A DNA stretch of 64,000 nucleotides from Novosphingobium terrae (GTDB lineage: Bacteria; Pseudomonadota; Alphaproteobacteria; Sphingomonadales; Sphingomonadaceae). A model generated the notes under the pieces. That model ran no database searches. It was not told the origin of the DNA and saw only the letters and a list, made by a program, of their open reading frames with translations. Both the position numbers and the translations under genes were made by a program. Below are positions 54,979 to 63,848 of this stretch, one piece after another (the first letter of the stretch is position 1; every line of letters begins with the position of its first letter). The stretch is from NCBI RefSeq assembly GCF_017163935.1, contig NZ_JABVZR010000001.1, positions 2,728,001 to 2,792,000 on the forward strand, given 5' to 3'.

Positions 54979-55037
54979 GGTGCGGCGCTTTCATTTCCAT
55001 AACTTGCATTTCACCGGGCGCGAGGCTTTATGACACA

Positions 55038-56093
55038 ATGACCAAGCCCCGTTCCCGCAGCCAGCGCAACGCGCCGACCATTGCCGATGTTGCCCGCCAC
55101 GCCGGGGTCTCCCCCATGACCGTTTCGCGCGTGATCAATGAGGGCACCATGGTGCGCGCCACCACGCGCGAAAAGGTCGAGGCGGCGATTGCGGCGCTCA
55201 ATTACGCGCCTTCGGCAGCGGCGCGGCAATTGGCGGGCGGCGACGATACGCGCATCGCGCTGGTCTATTCCAACCCTTCCTCGACCTATCTGTCCGAATT
55301 TCTGATGGGCAGTCTGGATCGCGCTGCCAGCCTCAACGTCACGCTGACGGTCGAGCGCTTCGGTGAGGATGCCGATCTGGCCGATCTGATCACCCGTATG
55401 CAGCGCGGGCGCCTGAACGGCGTGCTGCTGCCCCCGCCCCTGTGCGAGAATGAGGCGATGCTCGCTGCGCTGCGCAAGGAAGGGCTGGCGGTCGTCGCGG
55501 TGGCGGCGGGCGTGCCGCGTCCGGAGATCGCCTCGGTCGGCATCGATGATTTCCATGCCGCCGAAACCATGACCAGCCATCTGATCGCGCTGGGCCATCG
55601 CCGCATCGGCTTTATCAAGGGCAACCCCGATCAGAGCGCCAGCGAAAGGCGCTATGAAGGCTATCTTGCCGCGCTGGAGCAGGCGGGGATCGCGCTCGAT
55701 CCCTCGATCGTGGCGCAGGGCTATTTCATCTATCGCTCGGGTCTGGATGCCGCTTCGGACATTCTCGATGCCGCCGAGCCGCCCACCGCCATCTTCGCCA
55801 GCAATGACGATATGGCCGCCGCCACCGTGGCCACGGCCCATGCGCGGCATCTGGATGTGCCGGGCGATCTCACTGTCTGCGGTTTCGACGATACGCCGAT
55901 GGCCACCACCATCTGGCCGGAGTTGACCACCATCCGCCAGCCGATCAGCGATATGGCGCGCGCGGCGATGGACCTGCTGGCCAGCATGATCCGCAACCCT
56001 GACGATGGCGCGGAGGTCCGCCACGACCGGCTGGACTATCAGCTGATCCGTCGCCAGTCCGATGCCAGCCCGGCGCGCAAGCGCAAAAAATAA
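55038..56093 (+). CDS. LacI-family transcriptional regulator 2
   Basis: A 351-aa paralogue of the preceding gene, 59 nt downstream in the same direction. The HTH (PTIADVARHAGVSPMTVSRV) and hinge (APSAAARQLAGG) are nearly identical. The core segments LVYSNPSSTYLSEFLMGSLD and VCGFDDTPMATTIWPELTTI also match. Differences cluster in the ligand-binding core and C-terminal tail (SPARKRKK), as expected if the two share DNA sites but sense different sugars. It ends at a strong hairpin. Confidence 0.93.
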   Translation: MTKPRSRSQRNAPTIADVARHAGVSPMTVSRVINEGTMVRATTREKVEAAIAALNYAPSAAARQLAGGDDTRIALVYSNPSSTYLSEFLMGSLDRAASLNVTLTVERFGEDADLADLITRMQRGRLNGVLLPPPLCENEAMLAALRKEGLAVVAVAAGVPRPEIASVGIDDFHAAETMTSHLIALGHRRIGFIKGNPDQSASERRYEGYLAALEQAGIALDPSIVAQGYFIYRSGLDAASDILDAAEPPTAIFASNDDMAAATVATAHARHLDVPGDLTVCGFDDTPMATTIWPELTTIRQPISDMARAAMDLLASMIRNPDDGAEVRHDRLDYQLIRRQSDASPARKRKK

Positions 56094-56118
56094 GGCGGGC
56101 GGTTTGACCCGCCCGCCT
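56093..56118. terminator. bidirectional terminator after the LacI pair
   Basis: A 10-bp stem (56093-56102 with 56109-56118) with a 6-nt loop TTTGAC is followed by CTTC. It starts on the last base of the LacI stop codon and precedes the convergent sugar-porter stop by 23 nt. Confidence 0.75.
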
Positions 56119-56141
56119 CTTCAGACAATCCGGGCTTTCTT

Positions 56142-57554
56142 TTACCCTTCCATCTCTTCCAGCTCGCGCCCCTTGGTCTCATGCACAAGGCCGCGCACGA
56201 AGATGAAGGACAGCGCCGCGAAACCGGCATAACCCGCATAGGTCACCGCCAGACCCGGCGAGACGACCAGCGCCGGGAAGCTGACCGAGATCGCCGCATT
56301 GGCGATCCACTGCGCAAAGCCCGACACCGCCAGACCCGAGCCACGGATCTGGTTGGGGAACATCTCGCCCAGCATGACCCACATGATCGGGCCCCAGCTC
56401 ATGTTGAAGAACAGCGTATAGAGATTGGCCGCGACCAGCGCGATCATCCCATGGTTGCCCGGCAGCGCCATCACGCCATCGACACCCTGCGTCGCGGTCG
56501 AGAAAGCCCAGGCCACCGTGGCCAAAGTGACAGTCATGCCCGCCGAGCCGATCAGCAGCAGCGGCTTGCGCCCGATGCGGTCGACCAGCGCGAGCGTGGC
56601 AAGGCAACCACCGATCGAGATCACGCCGGAAATGATGTTGATCTGCAGCGCGTCAGCCTCGGAGAAGCCCACGGCCTGCCACAGGGTGGCGCCATAATAG
56701 AACACCACATTGATGCCGACGAACTGCTGGAACACGGCCAGACCGATGCCCGTCCACACCAGCTTGCGGATGCGACCGGTGGCCGGGTCCTTCAGATCGG
56801 CCAGCGAGGGACGGTGATGATCCGAAGCAAGGCTCTGGCGGATTTCCACCAGCTTGCGCGCGGCAGCGCCGGCGCCCAGCAGGCGGGTCAGCACGGACTG
56901 CGCCTCCCCCTCGCGCCCGATGGCGACGAGATAGCGCGGGCTTTCGGGAATGACCTGCAGCGCGAGGAAATAGATCGCGGCGGGTGCGGCCTGCAGCCAG
57001 AACATCCAGCGCCATGCCGGTTGCCCGGCCCACAGCGTCGCGGTCGAGCCGCCCGCGTAATGGGCCAGCACATAGTTGACCACGAAAGCGCCGGTCAGGC
57101 CGGTGATGATCATCACCTGCTGCACGCTGGAGAGACGGCCACGCACGCTGGCGGGCACCACCTCGGAAATATAGACCGGCGAGATCACCGAGGCCGCGCC
57201 CACGCCCAGCCCGCCGATGATGCGCGCAAAGATGAAGATCGCCGAGGAACCTGCCGCACCTGCCAGCAGCGCGCTGACCAGAAACAGCACCGCCGCCGTC
57301 TTCATCACGCCGCGCCGCCCGATGCGGTCGGCCAGACGCCCGGCGCCAAAAGCACCGATCGAGCTGCCAACCAGAATGGCGCCGACATTGATGCCGATGC
57401 CCACCTTGCCCAGATCGAAGGCGGCCTCCAGACCCTTTTGCGTGCCGTTGATCACGCCCGAGTCATAGCCGAACATAAAGCCGCCAATGGTCGCCACCGC
57501 CACAATCGCGGCGATGAAGCCCATATTGGCCTTCTCTATTGTGTTGTCATGCAT
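56142..57554 (-). CDS. xylE: MFS sugar porter, xylose:H+ symporter type
   Basis: A 470-aa, 12-helix sugar porter. GFMFGYDSGVINGTQ in helix 1, GRLADRIGRRGVM after helix 2, PESPRYLVAIGREGEAQ in the central loop, and the terminal HETKGRELEEME are the sugar-porter signatures. The start at 57554 (MHDNTIEKAN) is preferred because AGAGGG lies 9 nt upstream and directly abuts the alternative ATG at 57563. It is 29 nt downstream of xylC, in the Weimberg cluster, so D-xylose is the likely substrate. Confidence 0.9.
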   Translation of the reverse strand: MHDNTIEKANMGFIAAIVAVATIGGFMFGYDSGVINGTQKGLEAAFDLGKVGIGINVGAILVGSSIGAFGAGRLADRIGRRGVMKTAAVLFLVSALLAGAAGSSAIFIFARIIGGLGVGAASVISPVYISEVVPASVRGRLSSVQQVMIITGLTGAFVVNYVLAHYAGGSTATLWAGQPAWRWMFWLQAAPAAIYFLALQVIPESPRYLVAIGREGEAQSVLTRLLGAGAAARKLVEIRQSLASDHHRPSLADLKDPATGRIRKLVWTGIGLAVFQQFVGINVVFYYGATLWQAVGFSEADALQINIISGVISIGGCLATLALVDRIGRKPLLLIGSAGMTVTLATVAWAFSTATQGVDGVMALPGNHGMIALVAANLYTLFFNMSWGPIMWVMLGEMFPNQIRGSGLAVSGFAQWIANAAISVSFPALVVSPGLAVTYAGYAGFAALSFIFVRGLVHETKGRELEEMEG

Positions 57555-57583
57555 CCTGCCCATCCCTCTTATAGTCTTATGAT

Positions 57584-58453
57584 TTACACGCGGGCGATAT
57601 GGCCTTCCAGCCCCGCCACGCCTGCATCGAAGGCGAACAGAGCGCCCGCCAGAGGCTGGGCCGCGCGTTCCGCCTCCGTCAGCCCCTTGGCCGCCGTGGT
57701 GGCATAGGCGGTGCGCAGATCGGGCCCGCCAAAGGCGATCTTGGTGATGTTGGCCACCGGCATCGGCACGGTGGCGATCAGCCGCCCGCTGGGATCATAG
57801 CGCCGCACGCCCCAGCCCGCGAAAAGGCCGACCCACAGGCAACCCTCGGCATCAACAGTCGGGCCATCGGGATAGCCCGCGCCATCCTCGATCTCGGCGA
57901 AGAGGCTGGTTTCAATGACCTTACCCGCTTCCACCCGGCTCGCCCAGATGCGGCAACCCAGCGTGTCGTGGTGATAGAGCGTGGTGCCGTCCGGCGAAAA
58001 GGCCGGGCCGTTGGTGATGCTGACGGGCGGCAGGCCGGTGTCGGCGCAGATGCCATCATGCAGACGCCAGATGCGGCCCGTGTCCTCGGCCTCGGCATCG
58101 TCCATCGAGCCGAACCAGATCGCGCCATCGGCGGCCACCGTCGCATCGTTGAGGCGATTGCCGGGGCGGCCAGCCTCGGGCGCGTGCAGCAGGGCGAAGC
58201 TGCCCGTGGCGGTATCGAAGCGATGCACGCCCGTCTGAAGCCCGGCGATCATCCCGCCGCCCTCGCAAGGCAGCACCCAGCCGACCTGCGCGGGCGCCGC
58301 CCAGCTTTGCCGCGCGCCGCTGGCCGGATCGAAGCGATGTACGGCGGGCGCCTTGATGTCGACGAACCACAGCGCCGCATCGCGCGCCACCCACACCGGG
58401 CCTTCGCCCAGCGTGGCGCCCAAAGGCCAAATTGGCTCAGGGCTCAGCGCCAT
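57584..58453 (-). CDS. xylC: SMP-30/gluconolactonase-type xylonolactonase
   Basis: A 289-aa beta-propeller lactonase of the SMP-30/regucalcin family. GEGPVWVARDAALWFVDIKA holds the metal-binding Glu; RLNDATVAADGAIWFGSMD and the NGPAFSPDGTTLYHHDTLG and YPDGPTVDAEGCLWVGLFAG blocks carry the Asn and Asp ligands. It would hydrolyse xylono-1,4-lactone, made by XylB, to xylonate. The start at 58453 overlaps the end of xylB by 10 nt. Length matches Caulobacter XylC. Confidence 0.92.
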   Translation of the reverse strand: MALSPEPIWPLGATLGEGPVWVARDAALWFVDIKAPAVHRFDPASGARQSWAAPAQVGWVLPCEGGGMIAGLQTGVHRFDTATGSFALLHAPEAGRPGNRLNDATVAADGAIWFGSMDDAEAEDTGRIWRLHDGICADTGLPPVSITNGPAFSPDGTTLYHHDTLGCRIWASRVEAGKVIETSLFAEIEDGAGYPDGPTVDAEGCLWVGLFAGWGVRRYDPSGRLIATVPMPVANITKIAFGGPDLRTAYATTAAKGLTEAERAAQPLAGALFAFDAGVAGLEGHIARV

Positions 58454-59184
58454 CCGGCATCGACCCAATAGTTGTGCCCGGTGATCAGCCGCGCATCGTC
58501 AGACGCGAGGAACAGCGCCAGCGCCGCCACATCGGCAGGCATCAGGCGGCCATCCATGCATTGCGCCGCCACGATCTCGGCCTCGCCCTCAGGCGTGTAC
58601 CATTGCTCCTGACGGGGGGTCTTCACATTGCCCGGAATGATCGCGGTGACGCGGATGTTGTCACGCCCCAGCTCGCGGGCGAGGCCGCGCGTCATGCCTT
58701 CGATGGCGGCCTTGGCGGTTTCGTAAAGCACCAGATCGGCCAGACCCAGATGCCAGCTGATCGAGCCGAGGTTGATGATCGCCCCGCCGCCCGCGCGCTT
58801 CATCGCGGGCACGGCGGCTTGCGCCACAAAGAACTGATGGCGCAGATTGACCGCCATGCGCTCGTCCCAATAGGCGGGCGTCACATCGGCGATGCTGTGG
58901 CGGTCGTCATTGGCGGCATTGTTGACGATGATGTCGATGCCGCCAAGCTCGGCTTCGACCTGCGCCATCATGGCCTGAACGGCCTCGATATCGCGCAGAT
59001 CGCAGCGGTGGAAATGAGCGCCCAAACGCTGGGCAACAGCGTCACCCGCGTCCTGAGCGATGTCGCAGAAAGCAACATGCGCGCCCTGCGCCACAAAGGC
59101 CTCGACAAAGCCCTCGCCGATGCCGCTGGCGCCGCCGCTGATGAAAACGCGCTTGCCCTTCAGGCTGGGATAGATCGCCCGCAT
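58444..59184 (-). CDS. xylB: D-xylose 1-dehydrogenase (SDR)
   Basis: A 246-aa short-chain dehydrogenase, first enzyme of the Weimberg pathway, oxidising D-xylose with NAD to xylonolactone. The nucleotide loop GGASGIG is at residues 17-23; the catalytic Ser141, Tyr154 and Lys158 lie in GSISWHLGLADLVLYETAK. The blocks AIYPSLKGKRV, NDDRHSIADVT, YWDERMAVNLRH and the C-terminal YWVDAGWR are those I associate with Caulobacter XylB. It lies 3 nt downstream of xylX and overlaps xylC. Confidence 0.94.
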   Translation of the reverse strand: MRAIYPSLKGKRVFISGGASGIGEGFVEAFVAQGAHVAFCDIAQDAGDAVAQRLGAHFHRCDLRDIEAVQAMMAQVEAELGGIDIIVNNAANDDRHSIADVTPAYWDERMAVNLRHQFFVAQAAVPAMKRAGGGAIINLGSISWHLGLADLVLYETAKAAIEGMTRGLARELGRDNIRVTAIIPGNVKTPRQEQWYTPEGEAEIVAAQCMDGRLMPADVAALALFLASDDARLITGHNYWVDAGWR

Positions 59185-59187
59185 GGT

Positions 59188-60318
59188 TTACGCCCCCGCC
59201 TTCAGCAGACCGCGCTGCGCCAGATTGGCATAAAGCGCGCCGATACCCTGAGTCCAGGGCGCCGCATCGCGCGAAGTGACCACCGTGTTGACCAGACGGC
59301 CCAGACGCGGCGTGGCGATCGAGACCACATCGCCCACCTTATGGGTGAAGCCCCGGCCCGGATCGTCACGATCCTGCACGGGGGCGAACAGCGTGCCGAG
59401 GAACAGCACGAAACCATCGGGATACTGATGCTCGCTCAGCGTCTGGCGCACCAGATCGAGCGGATCGCGGCTGATCTGGTTCATCGAGGAATGGCCCTCA
59501 AGGCGATAGCCCTCGGGCCCGTCGATCACCAGCTCGACCTCGGCATTGCGCACATCGTCGATTGTGAAGCTGTCGTCGAACAGGCGCACCAGCGGGCCGA
59601 CCGAGCAGGAGGCGTTGTTGTCCTTCGCCTTGCCCAGCAGGAGCGCGCTGCGGCCCTCGATGTCGCGCAGATTGACATCATTGCCCAAAGTGGCGCCGAC
59701 CGTCTCGCCAGCGGCATTGACCAGCAGCACGACTTCGGGCTCGGGGTTGTTCCAGGTGGAGTCCGAACGTACGCCGATCTCGGCCTGCGAACCCACCGTG
59801 GCCAGCACGGGCGCCTTGGTGAAGACCTCGGCGTAAGGCCCGATGGCAACTTCCAGATATTGCGACCACAGGCCATCAGCGATCAGCAGTTCTTTCAGCG
59901 CCTCGGCCTCGGCGGAACCGGGCACCACGCTGCGGATGGAACCGCCCACGCGGGCCTCGATGCGGGCGCGGATCTCCTGCGCCTTGCCCGCGTCACCGCG
60001 CGCGCGCTCCTCGATCACGCGCTCCAGCGTGGAAGTGGCGAAGGTCACGCCCGCCGCCTTCACGCATTGCAGATCGATGGGGCTGAGCAGCGGCAGATCC
60101 AGCGTATCGAGCGAGCCCAAAATCACCCCGCCCGCAGCGGAAAGCGGCAGCATCTCAACCAGCTGCGACACGGTGGGGGCGACATGCGACATGTCATAGA
60201 CCTCGCCGCCGATCACCAGAATGGGGCTTGGCCCCTGCGCGGTCTGTACGCGGCCGAGGAATTGGCCCTCGCGCCAGTCGGCAGGCAGCACGTCTGCCAG
60301 GGCAGCATGATCGGACAC
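59188..60318 (-). CDS. xylX: 2-keto-3-deoxy-xylonate dehydratase, FAH superfamily
   Basis: A 376-aa member of the fumarylacetoacetate hydrolase superfamily that dehydrates 2-keto-3-deoxy-D-xylonate to alpha-ketoglutarate semialdehyde. The GTG start at 60318 has GGGAGAG about 6 nt upstream; the longer frame crosses the operator and is rejected. FAH-like marks: IGVRSDSTWNNPEPEVVLLV (metal-binding Glu residues), GNDVNLRDIEGRSALLLGKA, and GFTHKVGDVVSIATPRLGRL. It is the first gene of xylX-xylB-xylC-xylE, divergent from xylD. Confidence 0.92.
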   Translation of the reverse strand: MSDHAALADVLPADWREGQFLGRVQTAQGPSPILVIGGEVYDMSHVAPTVSQLVEMLPLSAAGGVILGSLDTLDLPLLSPIDLQCVKAAGVTFATSTLERVIEERARGDAGKAQEIRARIEARVGGSIRSVVPGSAEAEALKELLIADGLWSQYLEVAIGPYAEVFTKAPVLATVGSQAEIGVRSDSTWNNPEPEVVLLVNAAGETVGATLGNDVNLRDIEGRSALLLGKAKDNNASCSVGPLVRLFDDSFTIDDVRNAEVELVIDGPEGYRLEGHSSMNQISRDPLDLVRQTLSEHQYPDGFVLFLGTLFAPVQDRDDPGRGFTHKVGDVVSIATPRLGRLVNTVVTSRDAAPWTQGIGALYANLAQRGLLKAGA

Positions 60319-60343
60319 GTTTCTCTCCCGGGTCTTCAGGTTA

Positions 60344-60392
60344 TTGACAAAAACTGATAGCGCTATCATTACGCTTATCGCGCCGCTGTCAA
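60344..60392. promoter_or_regulatory. shared LacI-type operator between divergent xylX and xylD
   Basis: The perfect palindrome TGATAGCGCTATCA (60355-60368) is flanked by TTGACA facing right (60344-60349) and TTGACA facing left (60387-60392). One operator could thus control both promoters. The left-facing -35 box is followed after 16 nt by AATGAT overlapping the operator. The right-facing -10 is less clear. Confidence 0.75.
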
Positions 60393-60530
60393 GCCTTTTG
60401 ATGGCGCAGCGCGAACGAAACAAACGAATGGGTGAGAGATGTCCACACCAACAGATGGTTGTAACCTCTGGCACCCCGACTCACTGCCGCTTCGCCAGCC
60501 CGCCTGCCGCCAGATCAAGGACCTGCCCCG

Positions 60531-62315
60531 ATGAGTGACCCTGCCCAGCCCGCCCGCCGTTTCCGCTCTCAGGACTGGTTCGCGGACCCCGCGCGCTCCG
60601 ATATGGTGGCGCTCTATCTTGAGCGTTTCATGAATTACGGCATCACGCCTGGGGAACTGCGCTCGGGCCGCCCGATCATCGGCATCGCGCAGAGCGGCAG
60701 CGATCTTTCGCCCTGCAACCGCATCCATCTCGATCTGGCGAAACGCGTGCGTGACGGCATCCGCGATGCGGGCGGCATCGCCATGGAATTCCCCGTCCAC
60801 CCCATCTTCGAGAACTGCCGTCGGCCGACCGCCGCGCTGGACCGCAATCTGGCCTATATGGGTCTGGTGGAAATCCTCTACGGTTATCCCATCGATGCCG
60901 TGGTGCTGACCACCGGCTGCGACAAGACCACGCCTTCGCAGGTGATGGCGGCCAGCACGGTGGACATTCCCGCCATCGTCCTGTCGGGCGGGCCGATGCT
61001 GGATGGCTGGCATGAGGGCGATCTGGTCGGCTCGGGCACGGTGATCTGGCGCAGCCGCCGCAAGCTGGCGGCGGGCGAGATCGATGAGGAAGAATTCCTG
61101 CAGCGCGCCTGCGATTCCGCGCCATCGGCAGGGCATTGCAACACGATGGGCACCGCCTCCACGATGAACGCCGTGGCCGAGGCGCTGGGCCTCTCGCTGC
61201 CCGGCTGCGCCGCCATCCCCGCGCCCTACCGTGAACGCGGCCAGATCGCCTATGAGACGGGCCGCCGCATCGTGGAGATGGCTTACGAAGACCTGCGTCC
61301 CTCCAAAATCCTGACGCGCGAGAGCTTTCTCAACGCCATCCGCGTGGTCACCGCCATCGGCGGGTCGAGCAATGCCCAGCCGCATATCGTCGCCATGGCC
61401 CGCCATGCCGGTGTGGAGATCAACGCCAGCGACTGGACCGAGCATGGCTATGACCTGCCGCTGATCGTGGACATGCAGCCCGCCGGTCGCTTCCTTGGCG
61501 AGCGGTTCCACCGCGCGGGCGGCGTGCCTGCCGTGATGTGGGAGCTGCTGCAGGCCGGCAAGCTGCATGGCGAAAGCCTGACCATCACCGGCGAGACAGT
61601 GGCCGAAAACGTTGGCGAGCGCCCCGCGCGTGACCGCGAGGTGATCCGCCCCTTCGCCGAACCTCTGAAGGAAAAGGCCGGTTTTCTGGTGCTGTCGGGC
61701 AATCTCTTCGACTTCGGCATCATGAAGACCAGCGTCATCAGCGAGGAATTCCGTAACCGCTATCTTTCGCGCCCCGGCTCGGAAGGCGTGTTCGAGGCGC
61801 GGGCCGTGGTCTTCGAGGGCGGCGAGGATTACCATCACCGCCTCGACGATCCTGCCCTCAACATCGATGAAAACTGCATTCTGGTGATGCGCGGCGCGGG
61901 CCCGCAGGGCTGGCCGGGCAGCGCCGAGGTGGTCAACATGCAGCCCCCCGCCGCCCTGATCCAGCGCGGCATCCAGTGGCTGCCCACGCTGGGCGACGGG
62001 CGCCAGTCGGGCACATCGGACAGCCCCTCGATCCTCAACTGCTCGCCCGAAAGCGCGGCGGGCGGCGGTCTGTCGTGGCTGCGCACGGGCGACACCATCC
62101 GCATCGACATCAACAAGGGCGAATGCAACGCGCTGGTCGATGCAGCCGAGATCGAGCGCCGCAAGGGCGACGGCCTGCCCCCGGTGCCGCCCAGCAACAC
62201 GCCCTGGGAAGAGCTCTTCCGCGAGAAGACCGGCCAGATGGGCGAAGGCGCGGTGATGGAAATGGCGGTCAAATATCGCGGCCTTGCCGCAAAGACGCCG
62301 CGCCATAACCATTGA
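60531..62315 (+). CDS. xylD: D-xylonate dehydratase (IlvD/Edd family)
   Basis: A 594-aa iron-sulfur dehydratase converting D-xylonate to 2-keto-3-deoxyxylonate. Three cluster cysteines, Cys62 (SPCNRIHLDLAK), Cys130 (LTTGCDKTTP) and Cys203 (GHCNTMGTASTMNAVAEALG), correspond with an offset of two to those of Caulobacter XylD. The QPHIVAMARHAGVEI and GTSDSPSILNCSPESAAGGG blocks are typical of sugar-acid dehydratases rather than IlvD proper. AAGGA lies 9 nt before the ATG. It is divergent from xylX. Confidence 0.95.
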   Translation: MSDPAQPARRFRSQDWFADPARSDMVALYLERFMNYGITPGELRSGRPIIGIAQSGSDLSPCNRIHLDLAKRVRDGIRDAGGIAMEFPVHPIFENCRRPTAALDRNLAYMGLVEILYGYPIDAVVLTTGCDKTTPSQVMAASTVDIPAIVLSGGPMLDGWHEGDLVGSGTVIWRSRRKLAAGEIDEEEFLQRACDSAPSAGHCNTMGTASTMNAVAEALGLSLPGCAAIPAPYRERGQIAYETGRRIVEMAYEDLRPSKILTRESFLNAIRVVTAIGGSSNAQPHIVAMARHAGVEINASDWTEHGYDLPLIVDMQPAGRFLGERFHRAGGVPAVMWELLQAGKLHGESLTITGETVAENVGERPARDREVIRPFAEPLKEKAGFLVLSGNLFDFGIMKTSVISEEFRNRYLSRPGSEGVFEARAVVFEGGEDYHHRLDDPALNIDENCILVMRGAGPQGWPGSAEVVNMQPPAALIQRGIQWLPTLGDGRQSGTSDSPSILNCSPESAAGGGLSWLRTGDTIRIDINKGECNALVDAAEIERRKGDGLPPVPPSNTPWEELFREKTGQMGEGAVMEMAVKYRGLAAKTPRHNH

Positions 62316-62321
62316 TGGAGT

Positions 62322-62346
62322 GGGCCGGGCTTTCATCGCCCGGCCC
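62322..62346. terminator. bidirectional terminator after xylD
   Basis: A 9-bp perfect GC-rich stem (62322-62330 with 62338-62346) with a 7-nt loop TTTCATC fills the 32-nt gap between converging xylD and the GH8 gene. No T-run is present. Confidence 0.65.
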
Positions 62347-62347
62347 C

Positions 62348-63841
62348 TCATGTCTTCGGCGCGATGATGCGGAATTCTCCGGAAAGATGCATCATGCTCA
62401 TCAGATAGACCATGCCGTCGAAATAGCGCTGCTCGCCCGCAGGCGTGGGCATGGCCCAGACGGCGCGTAAAAATCCACGCGAGGCCTCGCCCGGCGTGCC
62501 CGCCAGCCCCGCCACCGCCGTTGCCGCCACCATGCCGGAAGAATGGCGGGTGGAAAGCGGCTTGCCTTCCAGCGTGTAGCGGTCCGGGAAGCTCTCCATG
62601 CCCTGCCGGGTGAGGAAGCCCTGGATGGCATCGCTCAGCGCCCGCTGGCGCTTGTCCTTGCCCCACCAATTGCTGTCCACCGACCAGTTGCTGGCGGTGC
62701 GCCAGCTGTCATAGCCGAAGGGATAGGGCTGGCCGTCGAAAGTCTGCATGGCGCTGGCGTCGAGATAGCTGCGATCCGGCGCCAGCCCTGTGCGAGGGTT
62801 CGCCACCTTCACAAAGAAATCGCGGCTGACATCCGCCGCTTTGGCCCAGAAAGCGCGATCCTCCACCGGCCCCCAGCGTGACCATAATTCGTAAAAGGCG
62901 GGCAGATGGTAGGAGGCATCGGTACCCGGCACCTCGGTCTCGGCCACGAAGCGCACCATGGCATGGCTCTCATCCATCATCGGCCCCACGCTGGCGAGGC
63001 GGGGCGGATGCGGCTGGCGGGCAGGCGGCCATGGGCGGCCCGCCGCCCGGGCCTCGGCGGCTTCGGCGCGGTTGTTGATGCTGGGCCATGGCTGGGCGGG
63101 TTCGACAAAGGGCGCATCGCCCGGATGGACGCGGAAGGGCGGCATGCCCGTCTTCACCGCGCGGTGGCGCATGGCGCGCAGGATGCGATCGGCCTGAGCG
63201 CGATAGTCGTAAATGCCCTTGCCATTGCCCCAGCGGTTGGCGGCGAAATAGAGCGCCATGGCGTAATATTGCTCGCCATCGGGCGCGGCGCCGGTGCTGC
63301 GCGGTGTGCCATCGGTGTTCATCGACCAGGCGAAATAGCCATAGGAGGGATTGGCCGGATCGGTCACCTCCATATAGGTTTTCGACCAGTTCCACAGCGC
63401 ATCGAACTCGCGCTTGTGGCCAAGCTGGACGGCGATCATCATGCCGTAGCTCATGCCCTCGCTGCGGGCGTCATTGTTGGCCCAGTCGGTGATGTAGGCC
63501 AGCGGGCCGTTCGCATTGGCGCCGGTCTCGAAATAGAGGCGCTGTTCCTGCCCGTCGCCATGGAAGAGCTGCTGATAGATGGCGGCGATCCGCGCATGGG
63601 TCTGCTCGGGCGAGAGGCCCAATTGCTGCGCGAAGAGATTGGGATAGCGCCCCGTGTGATAGGCCCCCGTGCCATCGCCGGGGTGCCGCTCGACCGGCCA
63701 GAGCGGCGCCTCGACATGGTGCCCGGTCGCCACGGCGGGAGGCGGGGTGGAGGCTTCGGTCACCTGCCCCGTCTGCTGAGCCGATGCGGCAGAGGCCAAC
63801 ACAGAAGCCCCCGCCATCAGGATGATGTTGCGCAGCATCAT
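62348..63841 (-). CDS. GH8 glycosidase, exo-oligoxylanase type
   Basis: A secreted (alpha/alpha)6-barrel glycosidase of 497 aa. The start at 63841 (or the adjacent ATG at 63838) follows AAGGGG; a signal peptide MMLRNIILMAGASVLASAAS ends near SAQ. The catalytic-acid block DARSEGMSYGMMIAVQLGHK and DALWNWSKTYMEV are typical of GH8. The family includes reducing-end xylose-releasing exo-oligoxylanases, which fits the island; endoglucanase or chitosanase activity is an alternative. Its ribosome-binding site overlaps the stop of the upstream gene, so the two are co-translated. Confidence 0.88.
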   Translation of the reverse strand: MMLRNIILMAGASVLASAASAQQTGQVTEASTPPPAVATGHHVEAPLWPVERHPGDGTGAYHTGRYPNLFAQQLGLSPEQTHARIAAIYQQLFHGDGQEQRLYFETGANANGPLAYITDWANNDARSEGMSYGMMIAVQLGHKREFDALWNWSKTYMEVTDPANPSYGYFAWSMNTDGTPRSTGAAPDGEQYYAMALYFAANRWGNGKGIYDYRAQADRILRAMRHRAVKTGMPPFRVHPGDAPFVEPAQPWPSINNRAEAAEARAAGRPWPPARQPHPPRLASVGPMMDESHAMVRFVAETEVPGTDASYHLPAFYELWSRWGPVEDRAFWAKAADVSRDFFVKVANPRTGLAPDRSYLDASAMQTFDGQPYPFGYDSWRTASNWSVDSNWWGKDKRQRALSDAIQGFLTRQGMESFPDRYTLEGKPLSTRHSSGMVAATAVAGLAGTPGEASRGFLRAVWAMPTPAGEQRYFDGMVYLMSMMHLSGEFRIIAPKT

Positions 63842-63848
63842 GTTCCCC

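Noticed and set aside
60319..60474. N-terminal extension of xylX past the GTG at 60318
   Set aside because: The extension would cover the LacI-type operator and both TTGACA boxes; the GTG has its own well-placed ribosome-binding site.
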